Origin: Zymoseptoria tritici IPO323
Lineage: Eukaryota > Ascomycota > Dothideomycetes > Mycosphaerellales > Mycosphaerellaceae
NCBI RefSeq assembly: GCF_000219625.1
Contig: NC_018218.1
Span: 1,302,001 to 1,366,000, forward strand
Length of the DNA: 64,000 nt
Reading direction: 5' to 3'
Part shown: in pieces, positions 20,658 through 32,558 of the stretch
Position numbering within the stretch: position 1 is the stretch's first letter
Layout of the letters: every line of letters starts with the position of its first letter
Translations under genes and position numbers: made by a program
Notes under the pieces: model-generated
What the model saw: only the letters and a program-made list of their open reading frames with translations
Database searches by the model: none
What the model was told of the DNA's origin: nothing

Positions 20658-22300
20658 ATGAAGTTCACCATTCTCAACACTGCCTTGCTGGCCTCCAGCG
20701 TTGCGGCCTTTCCAGCAATGGATGCCACTGCTGCGCCTGTCCTCGAGAAAGCCTTGTTGGAAGCTCGCCAGAACCGTGTTGCACCACAAGGAGTGGGAGC
20801 TCTTCCTCTGGCGCCGCCTCCGTTCATCGCCGCCCTCCAGCGTGTCAGCACCTCGGGCAAGTACAAGGTTAGTACGTCCAGCTGCAGATAGTGGTCTCCG
20901 CTAAACATCGTGAAGTTCGTTCCTCCAGGAGACGGAGATGCGCGTGGACCCTGCCCGGGACTGAACGCAATGGCCAACCAGTGAGTGCGATGTTGCCTCT
21001 TCGAACCAAATTCGTTTGCTGACCTTATGCAGCGGCTACATCCCGCACAACGGCATTGCTACCAGACAGCAGTTCATAGATGGAACAAACGCGGTCTTTG
21101 GTCGGTGTCCGCATCCTGTGATTGTGTACAATAGCTGACCATTGCATTCTTTGATTTTAGGCATGGCTCGCGACTTGGGCGGCTTCCTTGCCAACTACGG
21201 TGCTTCCGTCGACGGCGACGGGGAACAGTGGTCAATTCGTGGTGTTCCTCACACCGGCATTGCGGGTATGCTCTGTTCATGAAAATCTTTCCGGTCTTCA
21301 ATGCTGACGGACGTGCTTGACAGGCTCCCACGGCAACTACGAGACGGACAGCTCGCCGCTCCGCGCTGATCTGAACCAGTACGGATCCAACTCCAGATTG
21401 ATCATGTCGCAGTTCAACTCGCTGTACGCTCGCCAGCCAGATGCTGCCACTGCCAACTACAACCTCGAAGTACTGCGCGACTTCAGAGGCGAGCGCTTCT
21501 TGGAGAGTATCAACAAGAACCCCTACTTCACCTGTAAGCTCGTCTGCGGTTGGCACAGATCCTACCTGGACACCCGGGATGCTGACAAATTCCAGACGAC
21601 CCATTCGCCGGTATCCTCGTTTCACAGGCCGCCTTCACCTTCATTTACCGCTTCATGGGTAACAAATCGTTGGAATACCCTGAGGGCGTACTCAACAAGG
21701 CCAACTTGAAATCATTCATGTCCATTGAGGGAGATGAGAATAACCTGCGTTGGAACCCAGGCCATGAGCGTATCCCAGACGTAAGTTGAACCGAAGTATC
21801 GATGTCCTCGAAGACGATCGGCGGGCTGACAATTCTTTCAGAACTGGTACAAGCGCAACCAAGCCGACGAGTACTCCATTCCATACTGTAGGTTCTCTCT
21901 GATCGCTGCCCTACTATGACCAAGCTGACCTTCTCTAGTCTTCTCCGACATTCGCTACTTCGCCGAGACCCAACCCGAGATCCTCGCCGTCGGCTGCAAC
22001 CAGGGCCGCGTGAACTCGTACAACGGCATCGACCCGTCCGTGCTCTCTGGCGGCGCATACAGCTCGGCTGATGTCGCTAAGAACCCGGGATGCTTTGCAA
22101 GCTCTTTCCTTGCTGCCAGCGCGGCTCAGAGCAGCGACTCCCAGATCAAGGCTGCGGCATCCCAGATCACTGGGCTGGTCAGCGGCTTGGGCTGCGCACC
22201 CATCACGGCTTTGAACACCACTTCATTCTCGCTGTGCCCTGGATTCTCCCGCTACGGCGGTCCAGAGGGCCCAGTGGCTCCAGGCGCCATTCAGAACTAG
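20658..22300 (+). CDS. Secreted haem-thiolate peroxygenase/chloroperoxidase family protein
   Basis: Eight exons: 20658-20867, 20916-20980, 21033-21100, 21161-21265, 21324-21533, 21596-21780, 21842-21887, 21939-22300, giving 416 aa, all phases consistent. A signal peptide is seen (MKFTILNTALLASSVAAFPA). The haem-ligand motif PCPGLNAMANHGYIPHNG places the proximal cysteine at Cys83. SHGNYETDSSPLR carries the acid-base motif E-x-D-x-S (Glu156, Asp158). Later segments RGERFLESINKNPYF, GDENNLRWNPGHERIPDNW and CAPITALNTTSFSLCPGF fit the family. Such enzymes use hydrogen peroxide to oxygenate or halogenate organic substrates outside the cell. Length resembles the longer unspecific-peroxygenase group. 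Substrate is unknown. Confidence 0.92.
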
Positions 22301-22673
22301 AAGGTATTGCACCTTTGTGGAGCAGTGTAGTGTGGCATAGTGGTGGACCTTGGTGAGAAAGACATTCCGACGTGCTTTGCTCCTCCGTCGGTATCCGGTC
22401 CGTAGCAGGTGCCTGAGTTGCGAGTACTCAGACGAGCGTGAGATAGTCTAGCTACATTACAATGACAAAGTCGTCTTGACAAGCCAGAGTCCTGTAGGTG
22501 ACATTCATGATCATCCACGCGTTGCTCGCCGTTGAGCACTGAATTTCGCGCAGCTGGATGGATGGGTGCAGATTGCTTGGAAACCGATGGACCAGGTTCT
22601 CAGGAGCTTCGATGCGCCGGTCTCTGACAGCCTCTTGAGATGAAAGCCTCATTCCATTGTCCGAGATTGCCGT
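22301..22673. other. Convergent intergenic region
   Basis: 373 bp between the 3' ends of the peroxygenase gene and the minus-strand Tim17-like gene. Nothing else is seen. Confidence 0.5.
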
Positions 22674-23366
22674 TCACACCGCCACCTCGTCTCCTTGTCC
22701 ATCTCCATCTTCACTGCTGCCCAAGGTGACCCGTTTGACGAATTCCACATATCCCACTCTGCGTCCTCTGACCAGGCTCACTGCATCCTGTAGCAGTCCA
22801 AATCCAAACCCGGCCTTAGCACCTAGTTTAGCTGTCCTCGCAGCAGTAGGCAGCGGGAAACGATTCCACGCGCTGAATATTCCGGCGGTTCCCAGTCCAG
22901 CAAACATGCTGCTGAGACAATCTCGATTCCCGGCGATTTGACGCGCCTCTGCTTCTGCTCCAGATTCACCTTTTCTCCTCCGCAATCCTCTCCATGTGCG
23001 CACGCTTGCTGCACGACCTCGGTCTACACCCTCTTCCATGGCAAAATACATGCCCACCCAGAACGTATAGCGCCATGCCTGCTTGAAACCTTCTTTGACT
23101 CCACCAAAAATCGTGTTGTAGTTCTTGCTCTTGTGATACAGATACCAGCCTGTCTGTGTTTTGGGCTGCCGATGGGCATTCTCGGCTGTGAAGCGAAAGC
23201 CAGCATCCTGAGAACCTTTGGCCATTCCAAGTAGTCCACCACTAGCAAAACCCAGCAGCATGCCCAGCGGCAGTCGGTACATTGGCGAGAGTGACAGTCG
23301 GTCGTTCAGTGTGCGTATTGGGGGTCTCGGAGGAACTGGCGGGCCCAGTTGAGTTGAGCTCGCCAT
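22674..23366 (-). CDS. Conserved membrane protein, possibly Tim17/Tim22-like
   Basis: A single-exon protein of 230 aa. Glycine-rich hydrophobic segments (PLGMLLGFASGGLLGMAKG, YTFWVGMYFAMEE, FAGLGTAGIFSAWNRF, AKAGFGFGLLQDAV) are spaced like the four helices of the Tim17/22/23 family. A conserved polar block between helices reads TGWYLYHKSKNYNTIFGGVKEG. I infer an inner-mitochondrial-membrane protein, but the family match is weak and it may be a separate conserved fungal family. It is divergent from the mitochondrial RNase gene, separated by only 188 bp. Confidence 0.6.
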   Translation of the reverse strand: MASSTQLGPPVPPRPPIRTLNDRLSLSPMYRLPLGMLLGFASGGLLGMAKGSQDAGFRFTAENAHRQPKTQTGWYLYHKSKNYNTIFGGVKEGFKQAWRYTFWVGMYFAMEEGVDRGRAASVRTWRGLRRRKGESGAEAEARQIAGNRDCLSSMFAGLGTAGIFSAWNRFPLPTAARTAKLGAKAGFGFGLLQDAVSLVRGRRVGYVEFVKRVTLGSSEDGDGQGDEVAV

Positions 23367-23554
23367 GACGGCTGGCTCTACTTCGTGCTTCTAGGAGAGA
23401 TTGGTGATGCGTCAAGGTTGAGCAATGGACGAGCTTCTCGGAGGTGTCGTGGTTCCTCCGCAGAATAGAGTGTGGTCTTAGCGCCTCGAGGCACGTTGAC
23501 GCCCATGAACTTTTTGGCAAGCTCTCCAAACATTTCATTGCATCTATCGGGATC

Positions 23555-26500
23555 ATGCTAGCTACGCGGAATGGCTCTCTGGGCCAGACAGCGAAGAGCG
23601 GATATGTATGCCTCAGCTGTCGGGTTCAATCACAGCAAAGACAAGGTCGCGGAACGATCGATGGGAGAAGGGAAAGAGTGGTGGCGGACACTCAGGCCGC
23701 GTCAAGAAGATCTCGAGCAAGCAAGAGCAGCGCAACATCTGGTGCTGGAGACGTTAGACCAGTGAAGGCTACAAGAGGAGCTCAGCCTGTCCGTCGACAC
23801 GGGGCCGTCGCCAGGCCCTCGTTACAGTCGTGCTTAACGCCTCGAGGCGCATCTGCAGCATCACCACATCAATCGCCTTCACATCGACCTCGCTCTTTCC
23901 ACCATGCGACGGTCAGATTGCAGCAAGCTGCAGTATCAACCGAGCCTATACCACGATTCGAAGAAGAGACGGCGACTCCGCACGCCGAGGCAACAACCGG
24001 TATTCGTGCTAAGCTAAGGCAATGGCAGCAGTTGCACGGCGACGAGAGCGTCGAGCCTGATATCCCACGACAGGAGGACTATGTCCCATCCGACGAACCT
24101 CTGAATACTTCTACGCGGCTGCCAGACGAGAGCACTGTTCATCGATCTTTGGTTGGCCAAGCAGACGTGGAGGAGAATGTTGCCTTCGCTAGCTCTGACT
24201 TCACCAGCAAGGAAGGCTATGATGGCAGCGGTTCTGATGATGCTATACAATACGTTCGACCTGGTGACCTTGTCGAGATAGAATTCACGGGCAGCGAGCG
24301 CGAATCCATTGTAGCTGTGCACTTGCGCCGCCTCAAGGCTGCCGGAGGATATGGACAGTTTTTGACCATGACGGGTCGTTGGATCCATACCAGAGAGGCT
24401 GATGTGCAGTACAGTGTGCCTGGGTTCGTCAAACCAGAAACACTGCAGTCACTGCTCGAACATGTACCTTTGCCCGAGTCTATGGCCGACATTCAGGAGC
24501 TGTCCGAAAGAGGATTTACTGAAGACTTGTCAATACCAAGAGAGCTGGCCGCGCCGGTGGTGTCGAAACTGCTCGCATTCTACGAGGAAAGCCTGGCGAT
24601 ATACCGACAGAACGCCAATGCATTAGATGCAGCCCACTCGATCCTCGCTCACGATACCGATCTCCGTTACGGCTCGCTTATGACCGCCGCAAAGACTCTC
24701 CTCCAGCTATCTACTGAAGAAGTCACGGAGCCGGCGCTGTTCGCCGTACACAAAGCGCTGGGCCATGCCGGGTTTGCCTTCAACGTTGACCGCCGGTCGC
24801 ACCGCGTGACTGGGCATATGCAAATCCGGAGTAAAGGTCAAGTGAAGAATATCGAGACTGTCCGCAGATGGCTCCGCGAATGGCAGGATGACATGGCTGC
24901 TCAAAGCGTGATGACTCCGGCGCAACGGAACAAGCACAAATCGTTGCATGGCGCTCTAGTCGTGCACAGTTTCATCCGCAAGGCAAGAACCATCGTGGAG
25001 AAGAACCGCGAAAACCGTCAGCCTGTCTCGTTGGGTGCCAACGTTGGACCGAGCAAGGAGAGGCTGCCTATTGCGCCAAAGCAAGACTGCGTCAAGGTTG
25101 AGACGAGCTTGGATTTCGACGATTATGAGCAGCAGGTCATACGATTTCTGGAGACTTGGTCATGCACTAGCATGTTCAGGGGCCTTCCGCGTATCGAAAG
25201 CCTACCACCTCTTATCCTGCAGGCGACCGAGTTGTATCCCGATCAGGCACTCGGAGCTGAGATTGGCTACCTGTTTCTGCAAGAAATAGGCACGATCATG
25301 CCGTACGAGAATCGAGTACGCTTTGATCAACATCTCCTGTTGCCCAGCTCGCAACATAGCAAGCCCCTTTCGAACCTCATGAACTCTTTGCTAGCTATGA
25401 GTGACAACCCGGACTTCAAAGACTCCATGGCTGATTTGCGCCACGACTGGAAAGACCTTCCGGTGTACTGTGTTGATGACGCTGGAGCTCTTGAGATTGA
25501 TGACGGCATATCTATTGAACAGGCTGGTATTGAACCTGATGGTCGCAAACAGGTCTGGATACACGTCCACGTCGCGAACCCGACCGCGTTTTTCGATCAC
25601 TTGCATCCATTGGCCAAGATGGCGCGTCACATGGGCGAGACCATCTACATGCCCGAAAGGAATTACATGATGTTGCCACGATGGACCACGCAGAATCACT
25701 TCAGTTTGAAGGCAAACAGGCCGTGTCTGACATTCAGCGCGAAACTTGATGCAGATGGGACAACGATCGAACACAAGGTCACTCCCGGCATCATTCGCAA
25801 TGTCATCTCGATCACACCGGGAGAAGTCGACGGGCTCCTTGGGTTGGGTGGAAACTCGAACGAACTTCCTCTTCGCACCTACTCTGTTGGAGGCCAGCCG
25901 CCACCTCCTCGTCCACGTACCAGCGCGGTTGCGGACTTGAATGCGGCCAATATTCAGGACCTGAAGACGCTCATGGCTTTAGCCGAGAAGCGAGCCGCCG
26001 GGCGCAAAGCAGCAGGTGGTCTATTCTTCGACTCCCATAGGCCTGATTTGCAGGTCTGGCAGGCTTGGAGGCAGCCAGGTCTCGCTTGGGATCAAATCTA
26101 TCGCAAAGGGTCACGAACAGTGGTGGGCGATCCCATCATCCAGCTTCAGACCCGTGGACTCTTCAACTGGTTCGCTCCGTCAGCATCCACCTCCGACGTG
26201 CTCGTCCGCGAAAGCATGTTGCTTGCTTGCGAGATCTCCGCCTCCTGGTGTGCCGAACGGAAACTTCCTGCTATCTTCCGAGGTACCGTGCAAAACCCAG
26301 CTGCCCCTGACCGAGAGTCATTTTACCGCGATCATGTATTGCCAGCAATGAAACCGGACGGAGAGATGCCTATGTGGCTCGGCGCTCAGTACGTCAAGTC
26401 GATCGGAACTACAGTGCTCCGCACCGAACCCATCACGCATCAGATGTTGGGCATGCCGTACTACAGCAAAGTCACCAGTCCCTTGCGTCGGTACGGAGAC

Positions 26501-27010
26501 ATGGTGCTCCACTGGCAGATCGAAGCGGCTCTTCGTCACGAGGCTCAGACCGGGGAGGATCTCAAAGTGACGAAAGGTAATCGGCCTTTCCTCCCATTCT
26601 CCAAACCAACGCTGAGAACCCTGATGATTGGGCTTCAACCACGCGAGAAGATGATTACCAAAACCAAGCAGAATGCGCTCATGCACTGGTCGGCCATGCT
26701 CTTCTTCCGCAAGCACCACTTTGGCGAAGATGGCGGTTTCAGCGGACCCGAGTTCGGATCGGAAGGCGGCAAGACGGTGTTCCGGATCTTCGTCTCGAAC
26801 CAACCCGACTTTGCGGTGGGCAGAGAACTCTGCCAGGCCACGGAGATGGCGACCAATACGTCCATCATGCTGAAGGATCCCACTCTCTTCGGCATCAAGG
26901 ATCAGGCAAAGCTGGGAGATATTTGGGAGGCACACATCGATTATGTCAGTGTGTATCAGCGGTCACCGATCATGAAGCCATTGAGACTGGTCGCAAGGGA
27001 GGGTCTGTAG
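23555..27010 (+). CDS. cyt-4: Mitochondrial RNase II-family exoribonuclease (Cyt-4/Dss1-like)
   Basis: A single-exon protein of 1,151 aa, close in size to Neurospora CYT-4. The 3'-5' exoribonuclease RNB domain is clear: YCVDDAGALEIDDGISIE (catalytic Asp cluster), WIHVHVANPTAFF, MPERNYMMLP, and near the C-terminus YSKVTSPLRRYGDMVLHWQIEAAL. CYT-4 takes part in mitochondrial RNA splicing and turnover; yeast Dss1 is the degradosome nuclease. The start at 23555 is the first true ATG and yields an Arg/Ser-rich N-terminus with a CVCLSC-like cysteine pair suited to mitochondrial import. The open frame extends upstream to 23444 but without an ATG. Confidence 0.9.
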   Translation: MLATRNGSLGQTAKSGYVCLSCRVQSQQRQGRGTIDGRRERVVADTQAASRRSRASKSSATSGAGDVRPVKATRGAQPVRRHGAVARPSLQSCLTPRGASAASPHQSPSHRPRSFHHATVRLQQAAVSTEPIPRFEEETATPHAEATTGIRAKLRQWQQLHGDESVEPDIPRQEDYVPSDEPLNTSTRLPDESTVHRSLVGQADVEENVAFASSDFTSKEGYDGSGSDDAIQYVRPGDLVEIEFTGSERESIVAVHLRRLKAAGGYGQFLTMTGRWIHTREADVQYSVPGFVKPETLQSLLEHVPLPESMADIQELSERGFTEDLSIPRELAAPVVSKLLAFYEESLAIYRQNANALDAAHSILAHDTDLRYGSLMTAAKTLLQLSTEEVTEPALFAVHKALGHAGFAFNVDRRSHRVTGHMQIRSKGQVKNIETVRRWLREWQDDMAAQSVMTPAQRNKHKSLHGALVVHSFIRKARTIVEKNRENRQPVSLGANVGPSKERLPIAPKQDCVKVETSLDFDDYEQQVIRFLETWSCTSMFRGLPRIESLPPLILQATELYPDQALGAEIGYLFLQEIGTIMPYENRVRFDQHLLLPSSQHSKPLSNLMNSLLAMSDNPDFKDSMADLRHDWKDLPVYCVDDAGALEIDDGISIEQAGIEPDGRKQVWIHVHVANPTAFFDHLHPLAKMARHMGETIYMPERNYMMLPRWTTQNHFSLKANRPCLTFSAKLDADGTTIEHKVTPGIIRNVISITPGEVDGLLGLGGNSNELPLRTYSVGGQPPPPRPRTSAVADLNAANIQDLKTLMALAEKRAAGRKAAGGLFFDSHRPDLQVWQAWRQPGLAWDQIYRKGSRTVVGDPIIQLQTRGLFNWFAPSASTSDVLVRESMLLACEISASWCAERKLPAIFRGTVQNPAAPDRESFYRDHVLPAMKPDGEMPMWLGAQYVKSIGTTVLRTEPITHQMLGMPYYSKVTSPLRRYGDMVLHWQIEAALRHEAQTGEDLKVTKGNRPFLPFSKPTLRTLMIGLQPREKMITKTKQNALMHWSAMLFFRKHHFGEDGGFSGPEFGSEGGKTVFRIFVSNQPDFAVGRELCQATEMATNTSIMLKDPTLFGIKDQAKLGDIWEAHIDYVSVYQRSPIMKPLRLVAREGL

Positions 27011-27234
27011 GCTGCTCGAAGGGATGACGATATGCTCTCAAGATAGCAGAGGCTACAGCGGCACGACGCTTGATTGAGAAGACTGGCACAAGATCTCTGG
27101 AAGATGTAGTCAAAAATTAATGTACCGTTTCTCAGCTCAAATTGATGCTCGCATTCCTCCCTCCATAGTTAGTGGCTGCCACACTGATTTTGACGTTCAA
27201 CCTTTCCGCTCATCAAAGCTTTGAACTACACGAT

Positions 27235-28827
27235 TCAACCACGAGTCAGCTTCCACCACCTCGCGAACGCCGCAACGAGGGCAACGATGACCCACCTGCC
27301 GCCCGCACCAGACGTGCTCTTCGATCCCAGTCCCAAAACCCACCAGATGAAACCGCTCGTAGAGTTGCCATTGCGATCGAAATCGGGCTTCATCTCGTTC
27401 ATCTTCTTGAACTTCTTCAGCTTCGCGTCCGTGTAGGGAGGGTAGCGAATATCCAGCATGCCCTCGAGCCAAGCGGGTGTCTTGGTGATGGAGCGGCGAT
27501 GCGAGAAGCACTCAAAGCTGGCGCGGCCGCGGTAAGCGCCCGTGCCACTGTCGCCCACGCCGCCGAACGCGAGGGTGGGAATGGAGGCGTGGAAGAAGGC
27601 GTCGTTGATCGATGCGCCGCCTGAACGGGTCTGAGAGAGGATCTTGTCTGTCTCGGCTTGCGATCCGAAGGGGTAGAGACCGAGGGGAGTGGCGTGGACC
27701 TTGTTGGCGGTGCGGATGGCTTCGTCGAGGTCGTTGACGGGGAGAATTGGGATGAGAGGGCCGAAGGACTCGTCGGCGAGGAGAGGGTCGTCGGCGGAGT
27801 TAACTTGAACAACAGTCGGCTCAAAGAAGAGTGTCGACTCGTTGGTGTTACCGCCGAAGAGGATCTTGCCGTTGGTGCTGTCGAGCATGGACTTCAGGCG
27901 CTTCCATTGACGCTCATTGATGACTTTGCCGTAGCTATCATCGTACTCGGCGCCTTTTGGCTGGAACTCCTTGAGAGCCAACTCAAGCTGTCGGAGAAAC
28001 TCTGGGAGGATTTCCTTGTCGACAATGATGTAGTTCTGGCTGACACAAACTTGACCCACATTGACCAGCTTGGCCCATAGCAGACGTCTCGCCGCGAGTC
28101 TGGGGTCGGCGTTCTTTGTGACGATCGCAGGATTCCTGCCTCCAAGCTCCAAGGTCACTGGTGTGAGAGTCTCGGCCGCCTTCTTAGCGACGATCGTTCC
28201 AACAGTGGCGTTGCCAGTGTAGAAGATCTTATCCCACTTGCAGGCAAGGAGTGCAGTCGTTTCTGGGATGGCTCCCTGGACGACCTGGTACGCTTCTGGA
28301 TCCAGCGATTGTTCAATGATATGTTGCATGACTCTTGCAGCATTGGTCGCGCTCTCGGATGGCTTGAGCACGGCAGTACATCCAGCCGAGATAGCACCAA
28401 CAAGTGGTCCCAGCGAAAGCTGAATGGGAAAGTTGTACGCGCCAATGATCAACACAGCTCCGAGAGGATCCTTGCGGATCTTGGGTCCCATGGGCATGTT
28501 GGTCCAGCTGGTGTCCTCGGCCTTTTCATCCTTCATGAATCGCTCCAAGTTCTTGCACATGAAGAGAATGTCGTTCAATACCCAGCCGACCTCCGTCAGG
28601 TACGACTCGTAAGCGCTCTTGCCCAAGTCGAGCTTGCATGCCTCCAACAAGGCCGGCTCTTCATCCTTCAGTCCCCAATACAGCTGACGCAGCTGCTTCA
28701 AGCGGTACTCGAGTGTTCGGGTCTGATGGGTGTGGAACTTGTCGACGACGCGCTGGTGGACGCCCGTGATGTTGTCCAGGGGCGTGAAAGTGAAGGCTGG
28801 AAGATCGTTCATTGTGAGATGTATCAT
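27235..28827 (-). CDS. hfd1: Fatty-aldehyde dehydrogenase, ALDH3/Hfd1-like, tail-anchored
   Basis: Oxidises long-chain aldehydes to fatty acids with NAD(P)+, for example hexadecenal from sphingolipid breakdown. Single exon; the first ATG (28827) gives 530 aa, with a second candidate at 28812. Visible motifs are GAYNFPIQLSLGPLVGAISAGC, KPSES, FYTGNATVG, the catalytic Glu in LELGGRNP, and the catalytic Cys in NVGQVCVSQNY, then ESFGPLIPI and FGGVGDSGTGAYRG. The C-terminus ends with a hydrophobic segment (WVIVALVAAFARWW) followed by a basic tail, like the membrane anchor of microsomal or lipid-droplet ALDH3 enzymes. A hairpin with a CCGAGG element lies upstream. It converges on the RNase gene. 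Confidence 0.92.
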   Translation of the reverse strand: MIHLTMNDLPAFTFTPLDNITGVHQRVVDKFHTHQTRTLEYRLKQLRQLYWGLKDEEPALLEACKLDLGKSAYESYLTEVGWVLNDILFMCKNLERFMKDEKAEDTSWTNMPMGPKIRKDPLGAVLIIGAYNFPIQLSLGPLVGAISAGCTAVLKPSESATNAARVMQHIIEQSLDPEAYQVVQGAIPETTALLACKWDKIFYTGNATVGTIVAKKAAETLTPVTLELGGRNPAIVTKNADPRLAARRLLWAKLVNVGQVCVSQNYIIVDKEILPEFLRQLELALKEFQPKGAEYDDSYGKVINERQWKRLKSMLDSTNGKILFGGNTNESTLFFEPTVVQVNSADDPLLADESFGPLIPILPVNDLDEAIRTANKVHATPLGLYPFGSQAETDKILSQTRSGGASINDAFFHASIPTLAFGGVGDSGTGAYRGRASFECFSHRRSITKTPAWLEGMLDIRYPPYTDAKLKKFKKMNEMKPDFDRNGNSTSGFIWWVLGLGSKSTSGAGGRWVIVALVAAFARWWKLTRG

Positions 28828-29640
28828 GTTCAACAGCGAGAGGGAAAGCTCGTAAGGGAGTGAGTGTCTTTATACTTGCACAAGATGGACAGATAGTCGC
28901 TTAGGTGTAAGCTTACCGTACCGTTGCCCCAGCTCTCGCTGCTAATGGAAGGTACTTTGTTCATACGAGACCGAGACTGTGGACCCCGACCGAGGCATCT
29001 TCGGTCGGGCCATGACTTAAGATACCTTACAGAACGGCATGGCACTCTTCGGAGTCGGAACTTTCGACTCGGAGCAGTCTTGAGGGATTCTCATCAGGTT
29101 TGTGCATTGCCGTACCAGGTATGCTTGCCGTACTCACGCAGAAACGAAGTGTGATGGAAGAGCACCTATTGTCAAACTCGACATGTGAGTCCTCGAGTTT
29201 GACGGCTCGCTCCGTCGAAAGCGTGAATGCCTCAGTCGTCGTCACACCGTCCACCCCACCATGTCTCCCGTCGTCTGCCCTGGAGAGGGGCTGCCCTTGT
29301 GCTCTCCCATTCCAAGGCTCATTGCGCTGCTGACCATCCAGCTTACCTTACCATTTTACCCGACCGACTGCATCTTGGTCAGCATTTGCGGCTGGTCTGC
29401 AATCATACCACAGACAGAAACGAAACCTGCTCAGACCGCCTCATCTTCTCTCCCGCTCTTCAGTCTCAAACTCCCGTCGATCCAGGTGGATCCCAACATC
29501 CAAGCTTGTCTGCAGGGATAGAAACGACCACTTCGACAATCTCGTGTGCTTCATTGAGATAACGCAGACAAACACCAAGATCCATTCGTCAAGAGCGGAC
29601 CAGCTCCTACCATCCCAGCAGGCCGCCGACAGCACGCAAG
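28828..29640. other. Divergent promoter region, ALDH and Slt2-type MAP kinase
   Basis: 813 bp between divergent genes. It holds a strong hairpin at 28985-29009, a smaller inverted repeat near 29050-29070, and a CT-rich leader ending GCACGCAAG-ATG before the kinase gene. Confidence 0.6.
28985..29009. promoter_or_regulatory. Hairpin containing a CCGAGG (FarA/FarB-type) element
   Basis: CCCGACCGA (28985-28993) and TCGGTCGGG (29001-29009) are perfect 9-bp arms with a 7-nt loop. CCGAGG at 28990-28995 is the reverse complement of CCTCGG, the established core of the fatty-acid-response site bound by FarA and FarB in Aspergillus nidulans. It lies about 160 bp upstream of the fatty-aldehyde dehydrogenase start, a fitting place for such control. 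Function is inferred. Confidence 0.4.
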
Positions 29641-30992
<1,352 letters not shown>

Positions 30993-32558
30993 ATGCAGAA
31001 CAGTCGGCAGAAAGGTTGTGGGATCTCGGCCAACCTCAAAGCGATCTTGGTGGCAGCTTTGATAGCGTTGCTAAAGCTGCATGCAAGCGATGACTTGAAT
31101 AACGAACTTGAAAAACGAAAGTCGAATGACTTTCACCAGCTCTATGAGTGCATTGCCTGGATAAATGACAGTCGATTTACCGCTTCTTTCCCTGATCTGG
31201 TGAGCTGCTAGATGTCTAACAAGGCCGCACAGATAGGTAGTCATAGCGTAACGTGCTTAGTTATCTGCACTGCCCAACACGACAGTAGGGATACTCGCTA
31301 TTAAGCTGTCATTGCAGCAAACACATGACATGCACAAGCTGGCCGGAACGGTTGCACTTGTCCACCAAAGTTAAGCTACATAACAGCACCGTGGGAGCAA
31401 CTCCAACCGTTGTCGATCCCGAACCAGATAACCCATCGACGGCGTTCAGCCGACAGTCCTTTGATGATTCAATATTCCTCGCGTGGTTTCGCGCGTACGA
31501 TACACATCTTGTTGTACCTGAGTCGACCGACCGTAAATCTGGCCTCACCGGTCGGAATGTCCATGATGATGGCTAGGTCCAATGAGAGCAGTCAGATGCG
31601 ATATTCTGAAGATGCAGCTCGGGGCGGGCAGGGAAGAGGCGGAGCTCTGCTGGCACGAGTGAAGGGAAGAGAAAGGGGTCTCCCGAACTTGACCAGAGAA
31701 CTTGGATGGATATCCCGACTGCGATTGGCGCATGCTTTGTGAACGCGCCTGCGAGTCGCACATGGATGAGGTGGAGGGAGAGGCTGGTGAGCACAGCTGC
31801 ACAAGGGTCACCAACTCCGGATGCTCATCGCGAACGTTGCCGCGACGTTGGAGCCGTTTGACCCAAGGAATGTGAACTTTTGGAGAAGGAACCTGGAGTT
31901 CATGAACATCACCTCCAAACGTCTAAACTTCACTTACGTCTGCATCTTTTGCCAGCTTACTATTTTCTTCAAGGGAGAGGCAAGCAACTCTCTACAAGCT
32001 CGCAACCGAAGAATTACAAGGATTGCCGGGACAACGAACTCTATCTTGTGGCTGGCCGCCCTCTTCTCGCATTTCTATGACCGACACGCAACTCGATACA
32101 TCGCTTTTTCGGACTTGTGTGTTTGTCGGCGCCATTCGTACAACAGCGTACTCCTATCATCGCATTCCTTCCGTCGCATCGATCGCAAGCAGTTCGTATG
32201 CTCATCAGCTACCGGGATCCGATCGTGAATTGATCGCAAAAGTGGAGCACAACGCCAACACATAAGCGGAGCTACAGCTGCGCTTCGCAACGACGACTTC
32301 AGACAGTCGCCGTTTGTACAGGAAAACAACGACGGTCACTTCAGTCTGGTGCTTTGCGATCCATCTGCAACAAACGCACGCCTCCGGATAGCTCGCGCGG
32401 CACGATCAGCGATTGGCACACAGCACGTCGCAACAGCCGTCGAGTGCTGCAGCTTCCTTGTCGCTGTGCGTCCAGTTCCATGCGAGCTCTGTTTTTCTCT
32501 TGTGCCTCTCCTTTCACCTGGGATCCACTTCCAAGAGTGATGCCGTCGTTTGGTCAAC
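30993..32558. other. Intergenic region upstream of the large scaffold gene
   Basis: About 1.6 kb with no supported gene. The longest frame (31821-32228, plus) has no domain and no splice context. The end is probably a long leader of the gene starting at 32559. Confidence 0.5.

Noticed and set aside
1423..22300. Secondary-metabolite cluster built on lipoxygenase, MFS transporter and peroxygenase
   Set aside because: No polyketide, peptide or terpene synthase is present, and unrelated housekeeping genes lie between them.
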